From contig NZ_CP020562.1 of NCBI RefSeq assembly GCF_002082565.1, forward strand, positions 124,001-188,000: 64,000 nucleotides of DNA. Direction: 5' to 3'. The position numbers and the translations under genes were made by a program. The notes below the pieces were generated by a model, which was not told the DNA's origin, did not search any database, and worked only from the letters and a program-made list of their open reading frames with translations. Source of the stretch: Halomonas sp. GT. GTDB taxonomy: Bacteria > Pseudomonadota > Gammaproteobacteria > Pseudomonadales > Halomonadaceae. Positions 17,272 through 27,120 of the stretch are shown here, one piece after another (the stretch's first letter is position 1; each line of letters begins with the position of its first letter).

Positions 17272-19311
17272 GTGTCGAAGTATCACTCGCTACTACAGTC
17301 GTTCGGTGCATTACTGGTGCTCGATGCCGACAGCCGACGCATACAAGCGATTAGTAGCAACTTCGCTGTATTGCTGGGGGTAAGCCTTCCTGACGGGCAT
17401 TTCCCAACGCTATCCAGCGTTCTAGGCAAGCGCTTAAGCCAGCGCATCCGCTACGAGCTACAAGGTCAGCAGCGTTTGCCGGGGCCGCTCACGTTTAAAT
17501 GTCCCGCTCGATCAAATCGTTTTCAGTTACATGCTTACCGTGCTGGTGCGCATGTATTAATTGAGATAGAGCCGCTTCACACCCTCGGTAAGCAGCGTCT
17601 ACTTGGCACGGTGAACGAACGCTTGATGCGTCTAGCAGAAGCGACACATCAAGAAGAGCTGCTTGATTATCTGGTGATAGCTGTTCAAGAATTAACCGGG
17701 CATGACCGGGTGTCTGTGTGCCATTTCAATAGCGATTGGCATGGGTTAATCGTTGCCGAGTCGTTAGCTACGGGGGCCGTTCAGCCCGGCGTCGAGTTGG
17801 CAGCAGGTCGTTTACCTGCCTTGTTAGGCCAGCGCTTCCCCGCCAAGGATTTCCCTGTTGCACTACGGCGCGCCTACGAGCGCCATCCGGTTCGGCTGAT
17901 CCAAGATATTGAAGCACCCTGTGAGCACTTGCTACCGGAGAGTGCGACGGTGGATGTAAGTGATTGCTTCATGCGTGCTCCGGCCCCTGAACGGCAAAAA
18001 TACTTACAACGTCTTGGCGTACGCGGTGCATTAAGTGTGGCCATGCAGGGAGATACCGGCCTTTGGGGGCTGCTATTTTGTCATTCGACATCAGCTTACC
18101 CGGTAACGCCGCCTGTGCGCGATGCGGTGCGCACCTTGGTGCAAATGGCTACGCAGCGGCTGTTACTGCTGAGAGCCCGCCAAGAAGCACGCTATTTGCA
18201 GCGTGTACAAGATAGCTTGGTGCTTTCAAGTAATAATCGTTTAAAGCCCCAGGGGCCTTATCAGCTGTTTACGGAGCATGCCGATACATGGAAGGCGCTT
18301 TTTCGTGCCAATGGCGTTGCGTTATGGGTGAAAGGCAGTATCTATCAGTCGGGTAATACCCCTAAGCCAGAAGCAATCAGCCAGTTGGTCTCGCGAATTG
18401 AAAAAGCCCATATCCATAGTGGGCCGTGGTGTACCCAAGAGACAGCCAAAGAGGCACTCACGTCCTCTTTAGATATGTTGGGACAGAGTGGTGTACTGGC
18501 AGTGCCGTTGCCGACCGACCCTGTTCAGCGCGGTTGGCTGATATTTTTTCGCCCTGAACAAGTGGAAACACTCTACTGGGCAATGCAACCCTCTTCAGCA
18601 CCCCAGCCGCCTCTGATGATGTCGCCTTCTGACGCGTGGTGTGAGGAGGTCACAGGAAAAAGCGAAGCCTGGCAACGGGTCGAGCGGCTAGCAGCGATGG
18701 ATTTGGGGGAAGATTTAACGCTGGCCATTTCTGCTTATGAGATCAGCACGCTCAATATGCACCTGGAGCGCGAGCGTAAAGCACTGGCAGAAGCGAATCA
18801 GCGGTTAGAGCAGTTGGCACATTTTGACCCTCTTACTCAGGTGTGGAATCGCTACCGTATCGAACAGGCCATTGATGCAGAGCTGGTAGCAGCAAAACGC
18901 TACGGAGCGGCTTTCGCTCTGTTGTTGTTTGACGTCGATCATTTTAAACAGATCAATGACACCCTCGGCCACAGCGTGGGCGACGATGTATTGGTTTCGC
19001 TAGCACGTATGGTGGAAAGCTCACTGCGGGGCTGTGATCATTTGGGGCGCTGGGGAGGAGAAGAATTCGTGGTATTGGCGACTCACTCCAGTATGGAAGC
19101 CGCAGAAGGGCTTGCTGAACGCTTGCGTGGCCTAGTGGCCACGCTACAGGTGAATGGCCTGGGCCAAGCGATAACGGTCAGTATCGGTGTCGCAGTATGG
19201 CAGCCCGATGACAGCTGTAAGACTATCATTGCCCGGGCCGATGCTGCCATGTACCGAGCTAAACGTAATGGCCGTAATCGCGTTGAAATCGCTGAAAAAA
19301 GCGTGCAATGA
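17272..19311 (+). CDS. Phytochrome-like diguanylate cyclase (PAS-GAF-PHY-GGDEF)
   Basis: A 679-aa sensor. Residues 1-~115 resemble the phytochrome PAS, ~125-310 the chromophore-pocket GAF, ~320-490 a PHY-like domain, then a coiled coil and GGDEF domain (GGEEF at 595-599, inhibitory RxxD at 586-589). Chromophore features look degraded: there is no N-terminal cysteine segment before the PAS, the PASDIP motif is FPAKDFP (189-195), the GAF histidine is Arg241 in ERQKYLQRLGV, and CHH is CHS (270-272). Cyclase likely active; light sensing doubtful. GTG start with a weak ribosome site, 23 bp after motB, suggesting c-di-GMP control of motility. Confidence 0.85.
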   Translation: MSKYHSLLQSFGALLVLDADSRRIQAISSNFAVLLGVSLPDGHFPTLSSVLGKRLSQRIRYELQGQQRLPGPLTFKCPARSNRFQLHAYRAGAHVLIEIEPLHTLGKQRLLGTVNERLMRLAEATHQEELLDYLVIAVQELTGHDRVSVCHFNSDWHGLIVAESLATGAVQPGVELAAGRLPALLGQRFPAKDFPVALRRAYERHPVRLIQDIEAPCEHLLPESATVDVSDCFMRAPAPERQKYLQRLGVRGALSVAMQGDTGLWGLLFCHSTSAYPVTPPVRDAVRTLVQMATQRLLLLRARQEARYLQRVQDSLVLSSNNRLKPQGPYQLFTEHADTWKALFRANGVALWVKGSIYQSGNTPKPEAISQLVSRIEKAHIHSGPWCTQETAKEALTSSLDMLGQSGVLAVPLPTDPVQRGWLIFFRPEQVETLYWAMQPSSAPQPPLMMSPSDAWCEEVTGKSEAWQRVERLAAMDLGEDLTLAISAYEISTLNMHLERERKALAEANQRLEQLAHFDPLTQVWNRYRIEQAIDAELVAAKRYGAAFALLLFDVDHFKQINDTLGHSVGDDVLVSLARMVESSLRGCDHLGRWGGEEFVVLATHSSMEAAEGLAERLRGLVATLQVNGLGQAITVSIGVAVWQPDDSCKTIIARADAAMYRAKRNGRNRVEIAEKSVQ

Positions 19312-19320
19312 CACGCGGTA

Positions 19321-19878
19321 TCATTCGTTGTCAGCACGATTGCATAGGCGGTGTATTCTCTCTATGGCGTCATCAGCGCCATCAAGACTAAAGGTCATAT
19401 ACCAAGGGTCACTATCTTGTTGGTCAAAACCGATAAACAGCTGCTCTCCTTGGCTCATTTGATCCATTAATGTTTGCAGGTCACTCAGGTAGAAGTGCGC
19501 ATAGAACCCATTATCGCCTCGTTCGGTAATAAACTCGGCCATTGTATCGATGATAGGGGTGTCATCCACCCGGATTCTGGTAGGCACTAAGTTAACCGCG
19601 CGACTTTCACCTTGCTGTTCAGCCAAGGTGACCCGCATTTCCAACCATGGTAAATCGCAAACACCCTGAGTCGCGTTCAAGCTCAAGGTGGCATCCGAAT
19701 AACTATGGGTTTCCACGGCGCGAAAATGTTGTTCATTGCCCAACGTTAGCGCCATTGACTGCCAGTGATTGTGCGGCTGCGCGGCATCAATATTGAACGT
19801 TGCTGCCATGCTAGGCAGCGTAGTGCTGGATAGGGTGGCGCTGAAGGCCGCTAACGCAAAAGGCTTTAAAGTAGGCAT
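19321..19878 (-). CDS. Secreted hypothetical protein
   Basis: About 185 aa from MPTLKPF, beginning with a plausible signal peptide ending SMA-A. The mature part has two cysteines and scattered aromatic residues, with no motif I recognise; general look is that of a small periplasmic beta-rich protein. The frame extends nine codons further upstream (to 19905), but that would put polar residues in front of the signal peptide. It converges on the cyclase gene with only nine bases between, and neighbours give no clue to function. Confidence 0.72.
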   Translation of the reverse strand: MPTLKPFALAAFSATLSSTTLPSMAATFNIDAAQPHNHWQSMALTLGNEQHFRAVETHSYSDATLSLNATQGVCDLPWLEMRVTLAEQQGESRAVNLVPTRIRVDDTPIIDTMAEFITERGDNGFYAHFYLSDLQTLMDQMSQGEQLFIGFDQQDSDPWYMTFSLDGADDAIERIHRLCNRADNE

Positions 19879-20007
19879 AAGGGTGGCATCGCACAAGAAA
19901 AACATTAGCCTATCGTTTGTTGAAGATAAGCAAAAGGTAACGCGCTGATTTTTCTATATGTAGTAGTCTTTAACAAAAAAAATGCCGCATATGGTGTAAA
20001 GTCAAGT

Positions 20008-20036
20008 CTATACTTCATAACCGCAGGACGTATAAT
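20008..20036 (+). promoter_or_regulatory. Candidate promoter of nrdJ
   Basis: A perfect TATAAT lies at 20031-20036, about 50 bp before the nrdJ start. The -35 region is poor (around CTATAC), so the promoter may need an activator. I see no cobalamin-riboswitch or NrdR-box pattern in the 19879-20086 gap. Confidence 0.35.
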
Positions 20037-20086
20037 CGCACCGTTTTGAGCGCTAATTTCACCCCGTTGTGAAGGAGTTTCGCGAC

Positions 20087-22198
20087 ATGAGCACCGCAGC
20101 AAAGGCTATGAAGACTTCGAATGACGTCCCACTACAGGTTCCCTCAAAAGATATCTGGGATGCCAAATATCGGTTAAAAGATCGCCATAGCCAACCTGTT
20201 GATCAGGATGTGGGTGCTACCTTTGAGCGTGTCGCGCGAGCGTTAGCGGCGGTTGAAGGTGATAACGCTAACGAATGGCTGCCAAAATTCCGCTGGGCGT
20301 TAGAAAACGGCGCTATTCCTGCCGGACGAATCCTTTCCAATGCGGGCGCTGAAGCCTACAAACCTGCGGTCAGCCTGATTAACTGCACGGTTTCGCGCAC
20401 TATTCGTGATTCTATGCGCGATATTCTCGACTCCGTCGTTGATGCCGGTATGACGTTGAAGTCTGGCGCCGGTATTGGCTATGACTTTTCGACGCTGCGC
20501 CATAAGGGAGCGTTTGTGTTTGGCGCTGGTGCTGGCACCAACGGGCCGCTGGCGTTTATGGATATCTACGACAAGATGTGTTTCACCGTGGCATCCGCAG
20601 GTGGACGTCGAGGCGCTCAGATGGGCACCTTCGACGTTGGTCATCCTGATGTTCGTGAGTTTATCCAAGCTAAGCGAGAAGCCGGTCGTCTGCGCCAGTT
20701 CAACCTTAGCCTGTTGATTACCGACGAATTTATGGAAGCAGTGAAGCATAACGCCGACTGGCCGCTGGCGTTTCCATTGCACCCTGGCGAAAAAGACGAT
20801 GTAAAAGCGGGCGATTTGATTTATCGCGACTGGCCCGTCATTGAAGAGGGCTATACGGTCGATGATGAAGGCCGCGTGGCTTGCCGTGTCGTTGAAGTCA
20901 TTAAAGCGCGCGAGCTGTGGGACACCATTATGTCCTCGACCTATGACTACGCTGAACCTGGGTTTATTCTGATTGATCAAGTCAATCGCATGAACAACAA
21001 CTGGTTCTGCGAAGATATCCGCGCGACCAACCCGTGTGGCGAGCAGCCACTGCCGCCAGAAGGTGCCTGTCTGCTCGGGTCGGTCAACTTGACCAAGTTT
21101 GTGATTGAGCCGTTTAGCGACAAGCCACGCTTTGATTGGGAGCGCTATCGCAAGGTGGTAGCGATCTTCACTCGCATGCTCGATAACGTAGTGGAAATTG
21201 CTGGCTTGCCACTACCGCAGCAACAGCGTGAGATTGAAGCCAAGCGCCGCCACGGCATGGGCTTTTTGGGGCTTGGTTCAACGATGACCATGCTTAAAAT
21301 TCCCTATGGCTCCCAAGCATCGCTAGCCTTTACCGAAGAAGTTAGCCGCCATCTTGCGCTGGAAGGCTGGAAGCAAGCGCTAGAGTTGTCCAAGGAGAAA
21401 GGTATGGCGCCTGTGCTTGAGCAGGAGCATACGATTACACCGAAGATGATGCGTGAGCGCCCTCAGCTCGCTGCCGATGGTTATGAAGTGGGTGATAAAG
21501 TACCAGGACGTATTCTGCATGCCCGCTATAGCCAGTACATGGCGAAAGTGGCTGAGCTCGAGCCGGAGTTGGTAACACAGTTGGCGGAACATGGCGCACG
21601 CTTCACCCACCACAGTTCTATTGCGCCTACTGGCACGATTTCGCTGTCGATGGGTAATAATGCCTCCAACGGCATCGAACCCTCATTCTCGCACCGTTAT
21701 TTCCGCAATATCATTCAATCGGGCAAAAAAACCAAAGAGCAGGTTGAAGTTGTCTCGTTCGAGTTAGCCGCTTATCGTCACTTTATTGCCGCCGATGCGG
21801 TGGAAAGCGATTTACCCGACTACTTTATTACCGCAGACTCAGTGTCGCCTGAGCAGCATGTGGCCGTGCAGGCGGCTGCTCAGCAGTGGATCGACTCGGC
21901 AATCTCTAAAACAGTCAACGTGCCGACAGAGTTCCCGTTTGAGAAATTCCAGGATCTCTACCTACAGGCGTATGAGAGCCGCCTTAAAGGCTGCACTACA
22001 TTCCGCTTCAACCCAGAAGCATTTCAGGGCGTTCTGGTACGTGAAGATGATTTAAAAAACACCACCTACGTGTTTGAGCTGGAAAATGGCGAGACCTTAG
22101 AACTGGCCGGCGATGAAACGGTGGTCTACGACGGTGAAGAGCATAACGCCGCCAACCTGTTTGATGCCTTAAAAGAGGGCACCTACGGCAAATGGTAA
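20087..22198 (+). CDS. nrdJ: Adenosylcobalamin-dependent (class II) ribonucleotide reductase, large part
   Basis: Makes deoxyribonucleotides using coenzyme B12, independent of oxygen. 703 aa from the ATG behind GAAGGAG. Diagnostic motifs: SLINCTVS near the N-terminus (one active-site Cys), SGAGIGYDFSTLR, the NPCGEQPLPPEGACLLGSVNL catalytic block and the PTGTISL loop. The C-terminal redox cysteines are missing here and are supplied by the next gene, so the enzyme is split as in Pseudomonas NrdJa/NrdJb. The frame is open upstream to a GTG at 20069 but the strong ribosome site fixes the start. Confidence 0.95.
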   Translation: MSTAAKAMKTSNDVPLQVPSKDIWDAKYRLKDRHSQPVDQDVGATFERVARALAAVEGDNANEWLPKFRWALENGAIPAGRILSNAGAEAYKPAVSLINCTVSRTIRDSMRDILDSVVDAGMTLKSGAGIGYDFSTLRHKGAFVFGAGAGTNGPLAFMDIYDKMCFTVASAGGRRGAQMGTFDVGHPDVREFIQAKREAGRLRQFNLSLLITDEFMEAVKHNADWPLAFPLHPGEKDDVKAGDLIYRDWPVIEEGYTVDDEGRVACRVVEVIKARELWDTIMSSTYDYAEPGFILIDQVNRMNNNWFCEDIRATNPCGEQPLPPEGACLLGSVNLTKFVIEPFSDKPRFDWERYRKVVAIFTRMLDNVVEIAGLPLPQQQREIEAKRRHGMGFLGLGSTMTMLKIPYGSQASLAFTEEVSRHLALEGWKQALELSKEKGMAPVLEQEHTITPKMMRERPQLAADGYEVGDKVPGRILHARYSQYMAKVAELEPELVTQLAEHGARFTHHSSIAPTGTISLSMGNNASNGIEPSFSHRYFRNIIQSGKKTKEQVEVVSFELAAYRHFIAADAVESDLPDYFITADSVSPEQHVAVQAAAQQWIDSAISKTVNVPTEFPFEKFQDLYLQAYESRLKGCTTFRFNPEAFQGVLVREDDLKNTTYVFELENGETLELAGDETVVYDGEEHNAANLFDALKEGTYGKW

Positions 22199-22257
22199 GG
22201 GCGGGCTACGCCTTGCTAAGAACATCGCCCGACACCCTTTGCTAAGTGGAGAACACC

Positions 22258-23052
22258 ATGGCTGTAGAAATTACCTCAAAAATCGTTGGTTACCGTATCA
22301 AGCAGCAGGAGCAAACAGCGCCTGCCCCTGAGCTTCCGGAAGAAGACCCGCTAACGGTCAGGATTCCCTCGCGTCCAGAGGGTACGTTAGAAGCGGTATC
22401 CGAAAAGATCTCTTACGTGGGGGCGGAAGGCCGCAAAAAAGTTTACCTGCTGGTCTCTTTTATGCCGGTAGAAGGCGTGGTGGGTGGCCGACGTGTGGTC
22501 ATTGAGCGCCCGGTTGAGTTCTTTTTCCCATCAGGACAGCTTTCCAGCGAGCACCAATGGATTACGGCGACGATGCGTAGCCTTTCCCTTGCTGCGCGCG
22601 GGGGATATGTCACCCAGGCAGTGGCTGACCTGCGTAAAGTTGCGTGGGATAAAGGGCTGGTGCGCTGTGGTATGAACCGTTGGAACAAGCCAATGTTCCA
22701 CGATTCAGAAGTGGCAGCGATTGCTTGGTCGATCCAGCAGATTCTTTATCGGCGCGGTTTCTTGGATCAGGATGGTAATCAAGTACCGGTAGAAATGTTG
22801 GTAGAGCGTTACGCGCACCGCATGCAGCATGGCCATGCTTGGCAACCACCGGTCGACGAGCCAGACACCAGCCCAGTGGCTGGCGCAGTGGAGCCGATTG
22901 GCGGTGCCGTTGAGCAAGAAAACGCCGTAAAAAAGCCTGAAGGCAGTGCCCCGGCAACCGTGGGTAACTGTCCAGAGTGTCGTGGTGAGCTTATTATGAT
23001 GGATGGCTGCCCAACCTGCTATGCAGGCTGCGGCTGGTCTAAGTGCGGCTAA
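22258..23052 (+). CDS. nrdJb: Small partner of the split class II ribonucleotide reductase (NrdJb-like)
   Basis: 264 aa, 59 bp after nrdJ. The N-terminal domain resembles the vitamin B12-dependent reductase C-terminal part (RIPSRPEGTLEAVSEKISYVG), then a Pro/Glu-rich linker, and a C-terminal cysteine-rich tail: CPECRGEL ... GCPTCYAGCGWSKCG. The tail would deliver reducing equivalents to the active site of the large part. The ATG at 22258 follows GTGGAG; a GTG 12 bases upstream is less likely. Ends just before a strong terminator. Confidence 0.88.
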   Translation: MAVEITSKIVGYRIKQQEQTAPAPELPEEDPLTVRIPSRPEGTLEAVSEKISYVGAEGRKKVYLLVSFMPVEGVVGGRRVVIERPVEFFFPSGQLSSEHQWITATMRSLSLAARGGYVTQAVADLRKVAWDKGLVRCGMNRWNKPMFHDSEVAAIAWSIQQILYRRGFLDQDGNQVPVEMLVERYAHRMQHGHAWQPPVDEPDTSPVAGAVEPIGGAVEQENAVKKPEGSAPATVGNCPECRGELIMMDGCPTCYAGCGWSKCG

Positions 23053-23080
23053 GCCAGAAACCAGCTAGAACACTAACGAA

Positions 23081-23115
23081 CAACGCCGCGTGGCCTAGAT
23101 AGCCACGCGGCGTTG
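23081..23115 (+). terminator. Strong bidirectional-type terminator after nrdJb
   Basis: A 14-bp perfect GC-rich stem, CAACGCCGCGTGGC with its complement GCCACGCGGCGTTG, 7-base loop CTAGATA, followed by CTTGTTTT. Confidence 0.9.
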
Positions 23116-23119
23116 CTTG

Positions 23120-23167
23120 TTTTAAGAATAGAAAGTTTTAAGAACAGCAAGTTTTAAGAACGAATAA
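23120..23167. repeat. Three-copy 16-bp tandem repeat downstream of the nrdJb terminator
   Basis: TTTTAAGAAtaGaAAG, TTTTAAGAAcaGcAAG and TTTTAAGAAcgaataa at 23120, 23136 and 23152, i.e. exactly 16 bp apart; copies 1 and 2 agree at 14 of 16 positions. The first copy starts in the T-tract of the terminator. Confidence 0.75.
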
Positions 23168-23179
23168 TCTGCCGTTGAT

Positions 23180-23917
23180 TTAAGCGCTGAGTAGCGGCCT
23201 GACGTTATCGGTTAAATAGCAGTCGTCGAACTCCCCTTCGGTGGCCAGCGCCTTTAAATCGGGGATAGTGACGTTATGGCGATCACGGAACACCAAGCCA
23301 TCTTCACTCAATGCACTAAAGGTTCGGCTCACATGAACCGGGCTTAAACCTAGAATATCGGCTAATTGTTCCTGAGAAAGTGGCAAGCGGAACTGTCCAC
23401 TGATGTCATGATTAGTTTGGCGTAAGCGTAGATACATTTCATGGAGGAAGTGGGCCATTTTTTGCCTAGCGCTACGCCGCGCTAAGTTGACCAGTCGTTC
23501 GGTTAGTAGCGCCTGGTGGCGACTGCCAATGGCGAACATCACCGAGGTCAGCGTTAGTGACTGACGAAACAGCTCTAGCATGCGCTTATGGGGGAAGTGG
23601 CAGACCACGCCGTCAGTAATCATGCGCACGTTTTCCAGCCGCCTGGAAAACGCAAACTCTCGCAAACCGATAATATCGCCAGGTAAAAATACTTCCAGAA
23701 TTTGCCGATCGCCATTTTCTAGATGTCGATAGGAGTAAGCCCAGCCGCTGCGCAAGGTGCAAAACTCATTCGCAGGTGCGTCCACCTCCCACAGCAGGGA
23801 CCCCGCTTTGATATCGGTAGGACTCTCTTCCAATTCGATTAATAGCGCTTTTTCTTCTTCAGTTAGCGAGCAGTAGTGACTGAAGTGGCTAATAATGCAG
23901 CTTTTATCCTGATCCAC
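23180..23917 (-). CDS. Crp/Fnr-family transcriptional regulator
   Basis: 245 aa: N-terminal cyclic-nucleotide-binding-like beta roll (about 15-135; GDIIGLREF), dimer helix, then a Crp-type helix-turn-helix (LSQEQLADILGLSPVHVSRTFSAL). Four cysteines exist (7, 16, 53, 110) but not in the CxxC..C spacing of FNR, and the cAMP-binding Arg/Ser pattern is absent, so the effector is unknown. Monocistronic, reading toward the nrdJ terminator; AGGAG lies before the ATG. Confidence 0.9.
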   Translation of the reverse strand: MDQDKSCIISHFSHYCSLTEEEKALLIELEESPTDIKAGSLLWEVDAPANEFCTLRSGWAYSYRHLENGDRQILEVFLPGDIIGLREFAFSRRLENVRMITDGVVCHFPHKRMLELFRQSLTLTSVMFAIGSRHQALLTERLVNLARRSARQKMAHFLHEMYLRLRQTNHDISGQFRLPLSQEQLADILGLSPVHVSRTFSALSEDGLVFRDRHNVTIPDLKALATEGEFDDCYLTDNVRPLLSA

Positions 23918-24099
23918 AGCTTCCTTCTCCTAAAAGGTTAGCAACGATTAACAGGCCGCGTTTTGATTACTATAAACAGAGCCGATCAATGTTGCTTGCT
24001 CTTTTCGTAACGCCGATTTGCCCTATTATTGTACGTTAGTGTTTGCTGGCTTTGTGCTATTCCCAGGGTGAGCAAAAGCTCTCCCTGAGGTTAGCAGCA

Positions 24100-26949
24100 T
24101 CAAGAAGGCTTTTTGGCATGACTGCCGCGCTTGAGCAGCGGCGCAAGGAAGCGACCTGTGTGAGAGACGTCCTGCTTGGCTATTTGTTCTGGCGTTCCTT
24201 CGGCAATAATTTGCCCACCGCCAGAGCCACCTTCTGGGCCAAGATCAATAATCCAGTCAGCCGTTTTGATCACATCCAGGTTGTGCTCGATCACCACAAT
24301 GGTATTGCCGTGATCACGCAAGCGATGGAGTACTGTAAGTAGCTGACGAATATCCTCAAAATGCAGGCCGGTGGTGGGCTCATCCAAGATATAAAGCGTT
24401 TTTCCGGTGTCACGCTTGGCTAGCTCTCGGGCCAGTTTGACACGCTGCGCTTCACCGCCAGAAAGGGTAGTGGCACTTTGCCCTAGGCGGATATAGGAGA
24501 GGCCCACATCCAACAGGGTTTGCAAACGACGAGCGATAGCAGGCACTGGGCTGAAGAATTCCAGGGCGTCCTCTACCGTCATGGCCAGCACTTCGTGGAT
24601 CGTTTTGCCTTTATAGTGGATATCCAGCGTTTCGCGGTTGTAGCGTTTGCCTTTACACACATCGCAGGGCACATAAATATCCGGCAGAAAGTGCATCTCT
24701 ACCTTGATCATGCCTTCGCCCTGGCACGCTTCGCAGCGGCCGCCTTTAACGTTAAAACTGAACCGACCTGGTTTATAGCCGCGCGAACGTGCTTCCTGAG
24801 TGCCTGCAAACAGCTCACGAATCGGTGTGAAAATACCGGTATAGGTAGCTGGGTTTGAGCGCGGCGTGCGACCGATAGGGCTCTGGTCAATATCGATCAC
24901 TTTATCAAGCTGATCAAGCCCTTCAATTTTTCGATAAGGCGCGGGGGTGAGCGTGGTGGCACGGTTTAGCTCACGGGCGGCAATGGGCATCAGAGTGCCG
25001 TTAATTAACGTTGATTTACCCGAGCCTGACACGCCGGTGATGGCGATAAATAGCCCTAGCGGGAGGCTAATGGTCACGTCTTGCAAGTTATTGCCAGTCG
25101 CGCCGCGCACCACCAACTGTTTTTCAGGGTTGCCAGGAATGCGATAGGGGGGTACAGCGATTTCCCGTGTTCCCGACAAGTACTGACCCGTTAGAGAATT
25201 GGGGTTGTCCATGACGTCTTGAGGCGTGCCCTGAGCGACGATTTCGCCACCATGGACACCCGCACCTGGGCCGATATCCAGAACATGGTCTGCCGCGCGG
25301 ATTGCGTCTTCGTCATGCTCGACGACAATCACCGTATTACCTAAATCCCGCAGGCGCTCCAAGGTTTTCAATAAGCGATCGTTATCCCGCTGGTGAAGAC
25401 CAATAGAGGGCTCGTCAAGAATGTACATGACGCCTACTAGCCCCGCGCCAATTTGACTGGCGAGACGGATACGCTGGGCTTCGCCCCCCGAAAGCGTGTC
25501 AGCACTGCGTTCCAGGTTCAGGTAGTCGAGCCCTACATTAACCAAAAACTCTAGACGGGCATGGATTTCGTTAACGATTTTATCGGCAATTTCGCCTTTG
25601 CGGCCCGGTAGGGAAAGCTCGGCAAAGTAGCGCCACGCTTCGCCAATCGGTAAATGCACTATATCGGCAATGTTATGATCATCGACAAATACATGGCGTG
25701 ACTCTTTGCGCAGCCGCGAGCCACCACAGGTGGCGCATGGCTGCACGGCGATGTACTTAGCCAGATCGTCACGCACCATGTTGGATTCGGTTTCCCGATA
25801 GCGACGCTGCATATTGGGTAATACGCCTTCAAAAGCATGCTCGCGCGTTACCTTGCGGCCACGGTCTCCCACATACACAAAAGGAATCTGTTCGCTGCCA
25901 CTACCGTTTAAAATAATCTCACGTTCATGACTAGCAAGCTCAACCCACGGCGTTTCGAGCTCAAACTGGTAATGCTTGGCGAGCGCTTGCAGTTGGGTAA
26001 AGTAATAAATGTTGCGCCGATCCCAACCTTTAATCACGCCTTCCGCCAGCGATAGCTCTGGATGGCTAATCAACTTGTCGGGGTCAAAATACTGTTGCAC
26101 ACCTAAGCCGTCACAGGTGGGGCAGGCTCCGGCCGGGTTGTTGAACGAAAACATCCGCGGTTCAAGCTCAGAAAGTGAATAGCCGCACACCGGACAGGCA
26201 AAACGTGATGAAAAGGCAAGGTCGTCCTGATCGCCATCCATGAAGTGGATCATCGCCGTGCCGTCGGTGAGGTTGATCGCGGTTTCAAACGATTCTGCTA
26301 GACGCTGGGCAATATCATCACGCACTTTAAAGCGGTCAACGACAACGCTGATATCATGTTTTTTGCGCTTGTCGAGCGGGGCAATATCGTCAAGTTCAAG
26401 TACTTGCCCATCAATCTGAACCCTGACGAAGCCTTGAGCCCGAAGTTCTGCCAGTAGCTGCAGATGCTCCCCTTTCCGACCTTTTACCACCGGCGCCAGC
26501 AGCATCAATTTGGTGCCTTCGGCCAAGTTCATGACTTGGTCGACCATCTGGGAAATAGTTTGCGCTTCCAGTTCTTCGCCGTGTTCAGGGCAACGAGGTG
26601 TGCCTGCCCGGGCAAATAGTAGGCGCAAGTAGTCGTAAATCTCGGTAATCGTGCCGACGGTAGAACGGGGGTTGTGGGAAGTGGATTTCTGCTCAATAGA
26701 GATCGCAGGCGAAAGCCCTTCGATGTGATCCACATCGGGCTTTTCCATCATCGAAAGGAACTGACGCGCATAGGTGGAAAGCGACTCCACATAGCGACGT
26801 TGCCCTTCAGCGTAGAGCGTATCGAACGCCAGCGACGACTTACCCGAGCCGGAAAGGCCGGTAATCACGATAAGTTTGTCGCGGGGCAGCTCCACATCGA
26901 TCTGCTTGAGGTTGTGGGTGCGTGCACCCCTGACCAGAATGCTGTCCAT
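24100..26949 (-). CDS. uvrA: Excinuclease ABC subunit UvrA
   Basis: Damage-recognition ATPase of nucleotide excision repair. 949 aa with two ABC modules: Walker [15 protein letters not shown] near the start and [10 protein letters not shown] in the second half, two LSGGEAQR signatures, and zinc fingers CPVC..CPTC and CEAC..CDVC. I start at [13 protein letters not shown], the universal UvrA N-terminus; an in-frame extension of 37 codons upstream is not conserved. Divergent from the MFS gene; no CTG-N10-CAG LexA box was found in the gap. Confidence 0.97.
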   Translation of the reverse strand: MDSILVRGARTHNLKQIDVELPRDKLIVITGLSGSGKSSLAFDTLYAEGQRRYVESLSTYARQFLSMMEKPDVDHIEGLSPAISIEQKSTSHNPRSTVGTITEIYDYLRLLFARAGTPRCPEHGEELEAQTISQMVDQVMNLAEGTKLMLLAPVVKGRKGEHLQLLAELRAQGFVRVQIDGQVLELDDIAPLDKRKKHDISVVVDRFKVRDDIAQRLAESFETAINLTDGTAMIHFMDGDQDDLAFSSRFACPVCGYSLSELEPRMFSFNNPAGACPTCDGLGVQQYFDPDKLISHPELSLAEGVIKGWDRRNIYYFTQLQALAKHYQFELETPWVELASHEREIILNGSGSEQIPFVYVGDRGRKVTREHAFEGVLPNMQRRYRETESNMVRDDLAKYIAVQPCATCGGSRLRKESRHVFVDDHNIADIVHLPIGEAWRYFAELSLPGRKGEIADKIVNEIHARLEFLVNVGLDYLNLERSADTLSGGEAQRIRLASQIGAGLVGVMYILDEPSIGLHQRDNDRLLKTLERLRDLGNTVIVVEHDEDAIRAADHVLDIGPGAGVHGGEIVAQGTPQDVMDNPNSLTGQYLSGTREIAVPPYRIPGNPEKQLVVRGATGNNLQDVTISLPLGLFIAITGVSGSGKSTLINGTLMPIAARELNRATTLTPAPYRKIEGLDQLDKVIDIDQSPIGRTPRSNPATYTGIFTPIRELFAGTQEARSRGYKPGRFSFNVKGGRCEACQGEGMIKVEMHFLPDIYVPCDVCKGKRYNRETLDIHYKGKTIHEVLAMTVEDALEFFSPVPAIARRLQTLLDVGLSYIRLGQSATTLSGGEAQRVKLARELAKRDTGKTLYILDEPTTGLHFEDIRQLLTVLHRLRDHGNTIVVIEHNLDVIKTADWIIDLGPEGGSGGGQIIAEGTPEQIAKQDVSHTGRFLAPLLKRGSHAKKPS

Positions 26950-27010
26950 CAACACCTCGAATCGCGTGGCAAAAGCGTAATTATACGTTTGCTGTACCCT
27001 TCCCGGCAAA

Positions 27011-27030
27011 ACCCCATATTGATATGGGGT
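27011..27030. promoter_or_regulatory. Perfect 20-bp palindrome between uvrA and the MFS gene
   Basis: ACCCCATAT-TG-ATATGGGGT: two 9-bp arms with a 2-bp centre, in the divergent intergenic region (62 bp before uvrA, 91 bp before the MFS start). No T-run, so an operator is more likely than a terminator. Regulator unknown. Confidence 0.5.
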
Positions 27031-27120
27031 CAGCGCTTGGCGTTTCCAGCGTGGATACAAAGCGCTAGAATGGACGGTTCTCTCGGGCTATTCAGCCTCT
27101 TTATTGACCACAAGGGTATT

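Noticed and set aside
19879..20086. Cobalamin riboswitch before the B12-dependent reductase
   Set aside because: The gap lacks the conserved B12-box and is too short and AT-rich for the usual element.
20300..20980. 226-aa - strand ORF opposite nrdJ
   Set aside because: Overlaps completely with a certain gene and has no ribosome site or recognisable motif.
23963..23976. FNR-box-like TTGAT-N4-ATAAA upstream of the Crp/Fnr gene
   Set aside because: Only the left half fits well and the regulator lacks FNR-type cysteine spacing, so an autoregulatory claim would be unsupported.
26950..27120. LexA (SOS) box upstream of uvrA
   Set aside because: No CTG-N10-CAG match with the proper internal bases was found; CTGTACCCTTCCCGG fails the right half.
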